From Cocos nucifera (Eukaryota; Streptophyta; Magnoliopsida; Arecales; Arecaceae), in NCBI GenBank assembly GCA_006176705.1, contig QRFJ01004829.1, forward strand, positions 47,985 to 111,984: a DNA stretch of 64,000 nt, in the 5' to 3' direction. The position numbers and the translations under genes are program-made. Of the stretch, positions 34,510 to 46,502 are shown piece by piece; positions within the stretch are counted from its first letter, which is position 1, and every line of letters begins with the position of its first letter. The notes below the pieces were generated by a model. The model saw only the letters and a list, made by a program, of their open reading frames with translations, searched no databases and was not told the DNA's origin.

Positions 34510-36647
34510 TGTAGATTTGTGCCCTAGAGCAATATTGGCTGCACTTGTTAACACTTAAGGCAAAATTATAATTTAACTATAAATAATAAAATAGAATTTT
34601 CTATCATAATATATTAGTGCTTGTACACCTTGAGTTAATGGCAATGATAATTCTATTTAATAGTAAAATCAAGATATGAATTTCATTATTACTCATAAAA
34701 TGTTCTGGCATAGGATCATCATGAGGATGGTATGATCAGAGGTTGGTTACAATCGCTTCTTTAAGTAGATGAGTCTTGAAGTCTACGATTAGAGACCCAG
34801 AGTGAGAGTATGGTATCATTAGAGAAAGGAAGAGATGAATTTGGCATCATTAGGAAGCCTACTTTCATCGAACTAGCTCGAAGCTGCAGTGGGTGTCTGG
34901 TTTTGACTAAGGTGCATGAATTTCACACTTGAGGGTGTAGTTTGCTACCATGACTATCTTCTACCATTCAAAACCTGAGTTATGTTGCTATAAGCAGTTT
35001 TTGTAAAATGATTGCACCAAGAGGAAACTACTACTGATAGATGAGAGAGCCTATGGTGATCACAAGAATAAATCAAATCATGATGGCAGAGTGAAATAAG
35101 AAAGATTCTATTAGATTTTCATGTTGGATTTGAATCGATGTATTATATGATGGATATTAGGTGACAGTTCACTTAACACTAATCGATTGGGGCTTAAATT
35201 GAAGAACTAATAAACGTAACTATGAGAGTTTATTTTGTTCTAATGGGTTCACCTATACTATAGTGTCATGGGATTTTTGGGCATTAGAATGATTTGGATG
35301 ATGATTATTCTAGTTTATGAATAAGAAAGTTTGATCCTCGGAAGGTTTCGATGATGTCAATAATAAGATGCAACATATCTCATTCTTACAAATTGAACTA
35401 ACTAGATCACACAAACAAGAGTTTGGATCTAGATATCATCAATTGGACTAACCCAGTTTAATTGATTTGAATTAGATTCAATTAGGTTCAAGAAAATCAT
35501 GCTAGCACACGATTGAGCCTAATGTTCTCCTTCAACAATCATCAAATATTGTCTCGACTGAGCCAAATGTGTTTGGGCTAACTCAGGTACCTTTACTTGG
35601 TCTGACTGGAACTTGTCCGGATCAGAAAAGTGTTGTCTTAATTTATGAGATAAATTTGAGATAACACCTACCATTTTTCATCACCTGCTAATTCTTGTCT
35701 TTTGAATTTGGTTAAATATTGACTTTTGATACTTAGACATCTGCCCATGTGTCATGCACCCAAAGGAGAGCAGATGGAAGTTTATCCTCCTACTAGAAAG
35801 AGAAAAGAATGGGGCACATGCCTAGGGAGGCGTGCGCCTAAGGATAATGATGCCTGGAGTCCCATACAGATGGGACTTCAGGTTGCTTCATAGAATAAAC
35901 TTAGATGGTGCCTAAGACTCTACTTTGATCAGTCTTGGTGCCACCTAAGGATGTTTGAGAGGTGCTCTCATCTGATTGGATCAAATAATGTCATCCCACC
36001 AATTAGATTTAGATCTGATTGCACGAAGAGACATGATTGATCGGGATGATGTGGCACTGCATAGCGCAGTAGGGTCTATATAAATCATGCCTATGCCTAG
36101 GTTTAGAGAGGTTCTCCCCTTGCCCATGCCACATAGCCATCTTCCTCTCTCCTCCATGCCTACCTCTAATCCTCTCTCTCCTCTCCATGCCCAAGGAGCT
36201 TTGGGCTTCAGTTCGGTGCGATCCAGGCAAGAGAAAGATGACAAGAAAGGAAGAAGGCAGCACTGCTGTAAGAGACGACATCGGATCTTCAAAAGTTATT
36301 TTGAAAATCTTCAAGATCAGATTCAGATCTGATCTTTGGAGGAAAGATTAAGGAGGAGATATCCAAATCCTATTTGAGTAGATACCGTTAGAGGCCAGGC
36401 GATTGCGTGGCTATATCCAAAACCTCAAACAATCAGTAGGATCATCACAAGATAATAAGATTACCCAAGAACAAGGTATAAATTAAATCTAATTTAATTT
36501 AATTTATTTTATTTTATTAGATCCATCAAATTAGATCTAAAAAGTATCAGATCTAATTTAGATCTAAGAGAAAAAATTTTAAAATATTCCTCTTGGTGAA
36601 ATCAGATTTGAACGAACCTGATCCAAAAATAGGATTTTTTTCTTTCA
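34510..36647 (+). repeat. 3' LTR of copy E, two qualities in one LTR
   Basis: Starts TGTAGATTTGTGCCC and ends TTTTTTTCTTTCA; it is 2138 bp instead of 2280. The first 880 bp (to about 35390) have lost many single bases relative to the 5' LTR, while the rest aligns with few changes. A TATA box (ctatataaat, 36076-36085) is intact. Confidence 0.9.
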
Positions 36648-37312
36648 TCATCCCACCAATCAGATTTAGATCTAATTGCATAAAGGACCGTGATTGGCTG
36701 GGATGATGTGGCACTGCATGGCGCAGCAAGGTCTATATAAATTTTATCTGTGCCTAGAATTGAGAGCTTCTACTTTAGCCCATGCCATAAAGCTTTTCTC
36801 CCTCCTTCTCCATGCCACCCTTTGGTCTTCTCTCTCCTCTCCATGACCAAGTGGTTTCGGGCATGAGTTAGATGCGATCCAAGTAAGCAAAAGGTGACAG
36901 AAAAGAAAGAAGGCAGTACTGTAGCAAGAGACAATGGTTATTCTTCAAAAAAGTTTTTGAAGACCTTCAAGATCATATCTAGATCTGATTTTTAGAGGAT
37001 TGATTGAGAAGGAGAAGATCTCCAAATTTTGCCTGAGTGGATACTGGTAAAGGTCAGGCACTTGTGTGGCTACGTCTAGAACCTCAGGCAAACATCAAGA
37101 TCATCATAGAATAATTGGATTATTCAAAATAAAGATATAATTAAATTAGATTTTATTTAATTTTTATTTTATTTTATTTTATCAGATTAATAAGATTAAA
37201 TCTGAAGAGTCTCAAATCTGATTAGGATCTTAGAGAAGAATTTTTGAAATATTTTTTTTGGTCCAATCAAATCTGAACGAACTTGATCCAAAAAATAAGA
37301 TTTTTTTCTTCA
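36648..37312 (+). repeat. 5' LTR of copy F, second part
   Basis: Continues 24987-26615 after the excised copy E: TATA box (ctatataaat, 36733-36742), CT-rich segment (36793-36842) and the end TTTTTTTCTTCA. The combined LTR is about 2.29 kb. Confidence 0.92.
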
Positions 37313-38919
37313 ACTAGTATTAGAGCCAGGTTCCAAAATTTATTAGATCTGATTTTAATTTATTATTGATCTAATAATTAGATGATTTTAGATATCACAT
37401 GAGATGTGATTAGATCTAAAATTAGTAAATTAAAAATTAAATAAATCTAGATCTAAGATGTATGAGATGTACGACTAGACTAGAAATAGAATTATTCTAT
37501 GTAGTCTAACATGATCATAATGTTAATTTAATTAATTATAATTTTTAAATTTATTTATTTATTATTTTTTGATATTGTAAATATTATAATTAGATCTAGA
37601 AAATAGAAATAAATTTATTTAATTTATATGAGATATGATAGATGCATGTTTAGACTAGTTGTAGAATAGTTCTACAAAATTATCTAGAATAAATTTTAAT
37701 TTGATATGATCAATTTAAATCTTATTTTTTAGTTGTTTATGAGATAATTTAGATCTAAATATATGCATGATATGATACGTGAGATGTATGTAAAACATAT
37801 TTTAATTAGATCAATTTTTTATATATATGATATATGATGTAGATCTAACTAGTTTTGTAGATTTATCATATTCTGATTAAGGCGTTCCCCTTGGCCGTCC
37901 AGTCATAAGAACAAAGTAGGGTTTAAAGGCCCTCTCCTTTCATTCAATGGGATGTTCTTATGATGATGTAGGGGTGCTGCACGTTTGTCCTTAATCAAAA
38001 ATCTAAAACTTATTTTCTGCAAAATCCTAGATCCTGAAATCCTAAGATTTTATATACATGTTTTGATTATGAATCCTAAACTTAATTAAGAATTAAGATT
38101 ATGAAACATATTAGGTTTAAAATTGAGAATTTTTAGATCTAAGATATATTCATAAAATTAAGTTCGGGCTTGGGTAGCTCAATTAGATCTTGCAGTTGAT
38201 CAAACCGAATCAAAAGTTGGTTAGATGGGATCAAGAGTGCTTAAATTGACCAGCCTAATAGGATTAAGTCTGGGTCAAGGTCGAGTCACATGAGTGATTG
38301 ATCAAGTTAAGACCTAATTAGGCTTAGTGGTTAGAGTCTGGATTGTAGGCTAACCCGATTGATTCTGGCTCAATAATTTGGTGTCTAAGGTAAGTTTGGC
38401 AGATACGATCAACTAATTTTTAATTGGAAGCTACTCGACTCGAATGCATTCTTATCAAGTTAATGACATATCCTTTCCACCGGTCTCACTTACCTAGCCA
38501 TATTTGTCGGCTCAGTCCTGATCTAAGGTGGCTAACAATCTGAGCTAACCCATGCCACTAGGTTAGTCATAATGATTATGGCTATGTCAAGTCAAATTTA
38601 AAGAGACTTAAATCAAATCTTTCTAAGAAAAGATTAAGTCTAAGATCTTCCACCATTGTAGATGTGCGGGTCCTTTCCGGGATTGATTGTTCTCGATTGG
38701 TCATAGTGATTCAGTTGTACCAGAAAGATGTAATCATGTCCATTAGGCATTGGATGCTATAGGCTGGAGGATGGATTGGATTTAATATTCTGGATATAGT
38801 GAGAGATCCAATTAGAAATCCAATCTATGCAAATGATGGGTCTGACTTAACTAAGGAGTGGATCAATATTTCTGACACGATGAGATTCATGAATTAGAGA
38901 CCAAGCCTGGGTGCACCAT
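37313..38919 (+). other. Leader of copy F, first part, with primer site
   Basis: The primer site TAGTATTAGAGC (37315-37326) differs from the tRNA complement by two transitions. The leader then follows those of E and A closely, with the E/F-type 10-bp insertion at about 38288-38298. It is cut at 38919 by the Athila element, inside the phrase 'gggtgcaccatgattagag' that is uninterrupted in D (47439-47456). Confidence 0.88.
37902..37964 (+). other. Leader stem-loop, copy F
   Basis: Arms 37902-37913 (GTCATAAGAACA) and 37953-37964 (TGTTCTTATGAT) form 11 Watson-Crick pairs plus an outer G-U, identical in pairing to copy A. Confidence 0.7.
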
Positions 38920-40556
38920 TGATAAGTATCATAAATTTACTAATAAAAATATTAATTTATTAATTAATTTATATTAAATTTTAAAAATTAATGATCAATT
39001 TATATATATTTTTAAGAAATTAATATTTTTATTAATTAAAAATTAATTAAAAAATAATAAAAAATAAAAAATAAAATTTTATTATCAATGGAAAGAGCTC
39101 ATTTTTTTATTACAACGAAATAAGTTTCGAACAAAATGGAGCTAAAATGGAGAATATATGAATTTCTAAAAAAATAAAATAAATAAAAATTAAATGAAAA
39201 ATAACATACGGCTCAGCCGGCTCAAGCCGCCGTGCCATATCAGCTGGCGCATCCAAACGTGCCAAGCCAAGCCGACAAAGCTAGCATGCCAAGCCAACCA
39301 TGCAAGCTGACTCAGCCGCAGAAACCGTCAGTCGATCCACGATCCAGGCATGGACCGCCAGCTCAGTAGAAACCGATGAATCATGGAGCAACACGTGGTG
39401 GACCTAGATCCTTAAAGGATTCACAAAAAATCTATCATGGCTCACAGGGCATTTTAGACTTTTCACTTGATGACAGGAGGTGCTGATTTCTTGTAGTGTG
39501 CGGTGCAGCCAATCCACGTGGTCCATGGGAACAGTAATTGCACGATCGTGCGGCTCTGGTTGCGTGCAATCAAGATCAGATGGTGGAGGGAATTTTCTAC
39601 TTTAGGCTTCATGCGGATCGCTATTCAATAGCGGTGCTCGATCTATGGGATGATCTGATGGTGGAGAGAGCACTCGATGGTAATCAAGACTCCCAACGCA
39701 CGATCAACGACCAAATTTTCTCCATCAACGTGCAATCAATGGCCAAAATTTAATCCAACCTGATCTGGACCGATACACATCCAATTTTGACATTTTTTGG
39801 ATCGTTTGATCCATATCTGATGACCAAATTTCATCCAGAGCAACAAAATTTGTCCAGGACTTCTTTTTAATCTAGTTTTCATTCAAATTTCTCCATATTT
39901 TGATGATCAAAGACCTCCTTAGTCCCACATTGCCTCCAAAAAAAGTCTCCAGCCCTCCTAACTCTATAAATAAGACCCCAGCCATCCAGAATGGAGAATC
40001 TTCGATCAAGATGAAGCTTTTGTATAAGGTGAAGCCAGGCTTTGGGTTAATGGCTGCTTCGAGGCAACTGGTGTCGAGGAAAAAAGCTATTCTTCTACAC
40101 CATCTTTCCACCAATGCCGATCCAAGATTAGAGATTAGGCTATTTTATTTTATTTTCTTTTTTTTTAATTTTATGTATTTAAATTTTAAAATTTTAATTA
40201 ATAAAAAAATTATTTTTTATACTTTTATTTTAGCTCTTTATTTTTATTATAATTTAATTTTTATATTTTAATTATTATATTTTATTTTATTACAAGTAGA
40301 TGCTAAGATCTAACTAGTAGATCTTAGTACCAAGTTTAAATTCCTACACCTTTTAATTTTCGCTTTCTATTTTCCGACTTCACTTTTGATTTCAAAACTC
40401 TTTTCTTTTCTTTTTTTTCAAAAATTAAAAATTTTAAATTTAAAAACACTACCTTTCCTGTGGATTCGATCTAACTCACTGCTATCTACATATTTTTAAG
40501 AAGTTGGATTAAACTGATAAACACGATGTCTTAACGACAATATCGTATTCTTATCA
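38920..40556 (+). repeat. 5' LTR of the Athila element
   Basis: The LTR is 1637 bp and starts TGATAAGTATCATAAATT and ends TTATCA. It holds an AT-rich head (to 39200), a GC-rich block with repeated gccgg / aagcc phrases (39208-39350), a TATA box (ctctataaataag, 39962-39974), and an AT-rich tail. Short open frames inside (39538-39753, 39900-40271) recur in the 3' LTR but carry no domain. Confidence 0.92.
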
Positions 40557-40562
40557 AATTTT

Positions 40563-40580
40563 TGGTGCTATTATCGGGGA
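40563..40580 (+). other. Primer-binding site of the Athila element, decayed
   Basis: TGGTGCTATTATCGGGGA, 6 bp after the LTR. It differs from the tRNA-Asp-type Athila primer site at five positions, every one a C-to-T or G-to-A transition. Confidence 0.8.
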
Positions 40581-40774
40581 AGGCATGAACATTAAATTTT
40601 TGATCTCTTTGATTTTTTTATAAATAAATTATAAATAAATTTTTTATTTTCTTATAAATATTGCCTACTATTTTTTTTTTATTTTATAGAAAAAGAGGAT
40701 AAAGAACAAAAAGAACTAGGACAAGGAACAAATCATTTAGTTTTGCTTGGTGAGATCAATCCTAACCCTAGTTC

Positions 40775-40806
<32 letters not shown>

Positions 40807-41731
40807 AAATTAAATTTAAAAAATATATCCACTTAAATATAATTAAAAATCTCATGACAAGATTAGAAATTCTAACTGCTTAGAGCATGCATCATTTTAT
40901 TTTTATTTTTATTTTTATTTTTGATGATCGCTGGAGATAAGATAAGCTCTTAAGTTTAGTCAATTTCATGCATCTACTTTAGCTGCATAGAATCCCTTAT
41001 TGAAAATGATTGTACATATGCATCTTTAAATCAACTTAAGGGCACAACCTAATTAATCAAGATAAGGTGAGGATTTGATCACCCTTCTCTGGCCCACAAA
41101 CAACTAACCAGCATCCTGCATTGACCTAAGCCTTTAATTTTAAAATTAATTAGACATCAGCCCTAGGAGCTCGAGCTCAATAGGATAAGAAATCCTAAGA
41201 GTTGAATCATGTTAGGGTTAGTCAATTTGACTGATGTCTAGAAAAGTGGTTCAGGGACGATTGGGCCCAAAGGAAGGTGGTTTCTAATTAGTTCCGTTAG
41301 CTTACCTAGCCAAGCAAAATTGGTGTCTAAGACAAGCAACGGGAGGACTCCCATCGATCTTACACTTACCTGGCCAGTGATTGGTTGATCCTACACTTGG
41401 AGTGCTCGAAGGCTGACTTGGAGCAGTTAGGAGCTGTCTAGGTCTAGGCTGATCTTAAGTTAGGATTAATTTATTTGAAACTTATTTGAAAATAAAAATT
41501 TTTACTTTAGGTATTTTCAATCTCTATTGCCCTGATATAAGGTTGTCCTGGCATAACGAAAAGTTATGTTGCATGATTGTCTTAGGGTATGAAAAGGTTG
41601 AATTAACTTAGAACTTAGAAAAAGAGAGTTTTAAAAAAAATAATAAAATAAAATAAAAGATTGAGGATATTGAGAATATAGTGAATTCTCCAACACCCGT
41701 ATGGAGAAGGATTTCAAGTCAACTAGTCAAA
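40581..41731 (+). other. Athila leader
   Basis: About 1.15 kb of noncoding leader: AT-rich at the start with a short attt repeat (40783-40802), then the mixed-composition stretch 40930-41580. No open frame or secondary-structure candidate was recognised. Confidence 0.6.
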
Positions 41732-43571
41732 ATGGATTTAGTTCCTATTTTAGATCCTATAACCTCAACATCCACAATGGATTTAGCAAATCAGCATCAG
41801 CCTCAAACCCTTAAGGACTTATGTTATCTAGTTGGTTTCATCCAACCCTCTTGCTTCAGGTTGCCCCAACCCACAGAAAACGACTTTAAAATTAAACCTC
41901 AAATCATTAACATGCTTCCAAAATTCACAGAAATAGAGGATGCATATATATTCATTAGAAAATTTGAAGAGGTTTGTACAACCATGAAACTACAACAATT
42001 ATTGGAGGACGAAATCAAACTAAGATTAATCAATTTTGCCCTTAAGGATAATGCCAAAAAGTAACTTTATAGTCTTCCAAATCAATCTATCATGACCTGG
42101 GAGGGCTTCATGAGAATATTCTTAAAAAAATATTTTTCTCATCATAAAATAGCTAGAATTAGAAATGAAATAAACCAATTCTATCAACTAGCTAGTGAAT
42201 CATTTTGGAAATACTTTGACCAATTCAAGAACCTCTTGACCCAATGCCCACACCATGGAATAGAAACTTGGAGGATATACCAAATAATTTATGAAGGATT
42301 AGATTCAAATTCCTGAACAATGCTAAAATCCATGTGCTAGGGATAATTTATGTACAAAGAACCAAATGAAGCCTGGCAATTTCTAGAAGACCTAGCCAAG
42401 AAAAGTTTACAATGGAAAATAACTAGGAAACTAAAAAAATCTATACCTTCAAAAGATGGAATATACCAAATTCAAACTTCCCTAGTTGTAGAAGCCAAAA
42501 TTGCAACATTGACACGTAAGTTAGAGGCCTTAGAACTTCAGAGATCAGCTAGTATGAACCAAGTGTCTGCACCCATGTGCAACGGATGCAATGCACCAGA
42601 CCATATCCTTAAGGAATGTCCCCTCCCAACGAACCAATTAGATAATGGATGTGCACAAGTGAATGCCACATATCAGAAACCGTTGAACAATCCCTATGCA
42701 CCCCACTTATAACCCAGGTTGGAGGAATCATCAAAATTTTTTATGGTCACAAAATCCAAATGTTGGTGGTCCAAGTATCAATCAGCAAAACCTAAGGCCT
42801 AATCCTATGATAAACACCCTACCACCACCAAGCTTTAATATTAATGAAAAGAAACTTAGTTCTTTAGAGAAAAGCCTGGAAACCCTAGCAAAATCTAATG
42901 CTGACACCAATGCCACCTTAAGCAATTTCATACAAACCACTGGCTAAATTTTGAATTCAAGTTCTCAGGCCATAGCCCACTTGGAAATGCAAGTGAGTCA
43001 GCTAGCATCTACCATAGGTGAACATAAACGAGGTAGGCTACCTAGCCAACCTGAGCCCAACCTAAGGAATCAAAATGGTAGACTATCCCAAGAAAACTAG
43101 GTTAATTAAGTTAATGCTATTCATTCCTTGAGATCAGCAAAATAAGTGCACAATAAGGTAAATACACTTGACACTAGAGAAGACTTGAGTGCTGAGTCTG
43201 TTGAGCCATCCAATGAATAATCTACTTTACAAACTAAAGCTCCTGAAACTGATAGTGTACCAAACCAGATGCCCATAATCTCTAGAGCTTCTTTCCTAAA
43301 TTGATTAAGGTCTAATAAATAATCAAAATATTTAGATAAAATATTAGAGGAATTTAAGCAAGTTCAAGTAAATATTTCTCTACCAAATATGATCCAACAA
43401 ATTTCGACTTATGCCAAATTCTTAAAAGACTTTTGCACCAAAAAAAAGATGACTAATATACTAAAGAGAGCTTTCTTAGCAGCAAGTGTGAGTTCATATT
43501 AGTTAAGTCATATGCTTATAAAGTACAAAGACCCAGGGTCTCCAATAATTTCATGTGTCATAGGAGAAATC
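41732..43571 (+). pseudogene. Athila gag, broken, cut by copy D
   Basis: I place the start at ATG 41732 (MDLVPILDP); an upstream GTG frame extension has no support. Gag phrases in order: RTLKD-like QTLKDLCYLV, INMLPKFTEIEDAYIFIRKFEEVC, IKLRLINFALKDNAKK, a TAA at 42062, then MTWEGFMRIFLKKYF, CPHHGIETWRIYQIIYEGL, EAWQFLEDLAKKS. A C-x2-C-x4 zinc-like site follows (CNGCNAPDHILKEC, about 42580-42625). After 42947 the frame degrades but the linker to protease can be traced (YAKFLKDFCTKKK, YKDPGSPIISCVIGEI) to the insertion point of D. Gag forms the particle. Confidence 0.88.
43567..43571. repeat. Left target duplication of copy D
   Basis: AAATC on the left; on the right AACC at 53538-53541 is the counterpart with one A lost and one T-to-C change. 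Removing D rejoins the Athila gag-protease frame (VIGEI before, EKALLDLGASVN-like after). Confidence 0.65.
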
Positions 43572-45838
43572 TGTTAGATATATGTGCCCTAGAAGCCAGA
43601 ATTGGCTGACACTTGTAATACACTTCTAGGGGCAAAATTATAATTTTGATTAATATCAATAAAATGGGTTATTTTCTATCACATATGTGTATTTAGTGTC
43701 TGTGATACATCCTTTGAGTTAATGGTAATGATAATTCATATTTTCAAGAGTTGAAAATTTAAGACATGAATAATCATTATTAACTCATAAAATGCTCCTG
43801 ACCATAGGATCATCACGAGGATGGTGATTGATCTGGAAGGTTGGTGTACAATCGCTTCTCTTTAGTAGATGAGTCTTGAGTCTACGGTGTGGAGACATCA
43901 GAGCGAGAGTACAGGTACTCGTTAGAGAATGAGGGCACTGAGCGTGACCACCTCGAGTAGTCATTAGGGAATCTACCTTCTCGTCAATGACTGACTCGAT
44001 GCTGCAGTAGTGTATCTGGTTCTTTGACCTGAGATGCATCGGTAGTTTACCTTAAGGGTGTTATAGTTTGACTACACCATTACTCGGTCTCCTAGCCATT
44101 CGAAATTCCTGAGGTGTATGTTGGCTATAGCATGTTCATTGTAGGAACTGGATAGCATCAAGATGGAATCTATCTACCTCGGTGGTAGAGGAGCAGCCCT
44201 ATGATGATCATGAGAATCAAGTCCAGAAGTCCATGGCCATGGCAGAGTGAAATAATAGAAAGAGTTTCTATTTAGCTTTTCACATTGGACTTGAATCGAA
44301 TGATTACATCATATGATAGAGACTAGGGTTTGACGAGTTCACCTTAACCCTAATCTGATCGGGGCTCAAGATAGAAGAACTTAATCACACAGGTAGCTGC
44401 ACCAAGAGGTTCGCATTCAGCTCTGATGGGTTGCCACCATATACTGCTAGGTGTCACTGATGGATTTTGGGAGCAATTAGAATGATTTAGATGATCGATC
44501 ATTCTAGCTGTTCGAATCAGAAGAGTTCTGATCCATCGAAAGGAGTTTCGATGATGTCGATGATAGAGATCATGACATATCCCATTACCATATAGAACTG
44601 AACCTAACTGGATCACACAAACAAGGGTTTGAATCTGGTGATCATCAATTGAACTGATCCAGTTCAATTGATCTAAATGAGATTCAATTAGGTTCAAGAA
44701 AATCATGCTAGCACTCGATTGAACCTAACGTTCTTCTTTTACTATCATAAATAGTTGTCCTGACTGAGCCAAAGAAGTTTGTGCTCATTTAGAGGCCTTC
44801 ACTTTGTCTGACTGGAGCTTGTCCAAGTTAGAAAAGGTTGTCTTATTTTGTAAGATATTACCTGCCATTTTTGGTCACCTGCCATTTCTCATCCTTTGAC
44901 TTTGGTCAAAAGTTGACCTTTGACTGGTCAAATGTTGACCATTGATACTTTGACTTCTATCCACGTGTCATGCACCTATTGGAGAGCTGGTGGGGGCCTT
45001 GTCCCCCTACCAGAACCTGGCAAGGAGGAGGGCGCACGCCACCCTTGGCGTGTGCCCAAGCTGGAGGCGCCCAGGAGTCCCTGTTGGACAGGGACTCCAT
45101 CTCCTTTTTGGATTCCAATTAGAGTTCTCCTAAGAACCAACTTTGACTGGTCTTAGGCACCATCTAAGGAGGAATCTAGGGGACTCTATTCCCACCAATC
45201 AGATTCAATCTAATTTCACAAAGGGTTTTGATTGGTTGGGAAGAAGAGGAGTTGGATCATGCTTAGTCTATAAATAAGACCTTGCGCCCAACTCAAAGAG
45301 CATAACAATTCTCTACACCCCAAGGCTGCTTCTCCTCTCCTCCTCCATGCCAAACCACCTTCTTCTTCTCCTCTCCACATCCAAAGAGGTTTGGATTCTC
45401 GGTTGGTGCAATCTAGATGAGAGAAAGGCGACTGAAAGCTAAAAGGCTGCGCTGCTGCAAAGGATGACTGTTGATCTTCGAAAGGTGTTTTGAAGATCCT
45501 CCATATTAGATCCAGATCTAATTTTTGGAGACATGATAGAGAAGAAGAGGATCTCTAGATCCAACTTGAGTGGATATCGATAGAGGCCAGGCACTTGCAT
45601 GGCTAGATCCAGAACCTTCCGTTGCTCATAGGATCATCATCGGGTAATAGGATTACCCACTTCAAGATAAATTAAATTTGATTTAATTTATCTAATTTTA
45701 TTTTAATTATTAAAATAATAAAAATTAGATCTAAAATATCCTAGATCTGATTAGATCAAAAAAAAAAATTTTGAAATATATCTCTTGATCTGATCAGATC
45801 TGAACGAACCTGGTCTGGGAAATCAGGATTTTCCTTCA
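43572..45838 (+). repeat. 5' LTR of copy D
   Basis: Starts TGTTAGATATATGTGCCC and ends GATTTTCCTTCA (2267 bp). The TATA box (tctataaataag, 45267-45278) is followed by the 'ttgcgcccaactcaaag' block, a CT-rich stretch and U5. Confidence 0.95.
45267..45278 (+). promoter_or_regulatory. LTR TATA box of copy D
   Basis: TCTATAAATAAG, conserved as tctataaataag in the 3' LTR (52964-52975) and as its reverse complement in both LTRs of A. E and F carry ctatataaa at the same place. It is the best candidate for the family core promoter; transcription would start some 30 bp downstream. Confidence 0.75.
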
Positions 45839-45840
45839 AC

Positions 45841-45852
45841 TGGTATCAGAGC
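45841..45852 (+). other. Primer-binding site of copy D
   Basis: TGGTATCAGAGC, an exact initiator-Met tRNA complement 2 bp from the LTR. Confidence 0.93.
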
Positions 45853-46439
45853 CAAGGTTCTAAAAAATGTTTAGATCTAATTTTAAATTTATTCTAAATA
45901 GAAAATAAGTGATTTTAGATATCACATGAGATGTGATCAGATCTAAAATTAGAAAAAATTAAAATTAAATGATTTGGATCTAAGATTAGAAAATATGCAT
46001 GACTAGTTCTAAAATAGAATAGTTCTATAGAACAGTCTTGTATATTTTTAATTTAATTTGATTAAAATATATTTTAGATCTATTTATTTACTATTTTTTG
46101 ATATTATAATTATTATAATAATATCTAAAAAATAGTAAATAAAAATTATTTAATTTTAAACATCATATGAGATATGATTGATGCATGTCTAGACTAGTTG
46201 TAGAATAGTTCTACATAATTATCTAGATTAGAATTTATTTTGATTAGATCAATTTAAATCTAATTTTTTAGATTATTATGAGATAATTTAGATCTAAAAA
46301 TATGCATGATTCGATACATGAGATGTATGCAAAATATGCCATGATTAGATCTAATTTGTATATGAGATATATGATATAGATCTAAAACTATTTTGTAGTA
46401 TTGCATGTTCCTGATTAAGGCGTTCCTCTTGGCCGTCCG

Positions 46440-46502
46440 GTCATAAGAATGAAGAAGGGTTTAAAGGCCCTCTCCTCCCATCCGATGGGGCATTCTTATG
46501 AC
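46440..46502 (+). other. Leader stem-loop, copy D (perfect 12-bp stem)
   Basis: Arms 46440-46451 (GTCATAAGAATG) and 46491-46502 (CATTCTTATGAC) are perfectly complementary. Inside the 39-nt loop are two small hairpins: AGGG (46456-46459) with CCCT (46468-46471), and CCCAT (46477-46481) with ATGGG (46485-46489). The whole could fold as a three-way junction. Confidence 0.72.

Larger units (their letters stand above)
26616..36647 (+). mobile_element. Copia copy E, inserted in the LTR of F
   Basis: Two family LTRs (26616-28895 and 34510-36647) flank an internal region with leader, gag, gap, integrase, RT and RNase H remnants. The insertion site is the LTR of F: 4 bp (TCAT) of the target duplication match at 26612-26615 and 36648-36651, and the fifth base is lost on the right. 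The size of 10.0 kb includes the 1000-N placeholder. The copy is coding-dead. Part of it (33.06-35.39 kb) has an abnormal density of single-base deletions, discussed in the findings. Confidence 0.9.

Noticed and set aside
39538..40271. Frames of 71 and 123 codons in the Athila LTR, also present in the 3' LTR (58887-59102, 59252-59518)
   Set aside because: Recurrence is explained by LTR duplication. The longer one ends in an AT-rich Phe/Ile tail and is shortened in the 3' LTR.
43785..44039. An 84-codon frame antisense to the LTR, also open in the other LTR of D (51486-51740) and in both LTRs of A (16065-16319, 24179-24433)
   Set aside because: Copies within LTR pairs are near-identical by descent. 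It is disrupted in G and E, and no domain or Kozak-like start is visible.
44350..44706. A second antisense LTR frame of 118 codons (115 in A at 23523-23870, 92 in E at 27389-27667)
   Set aside because: Openness in three copies is suggestive, but D and E differ by many amino-acid-changing substitutions and the frame is broken in other LTRs, so there is no sign of protein-level selection.
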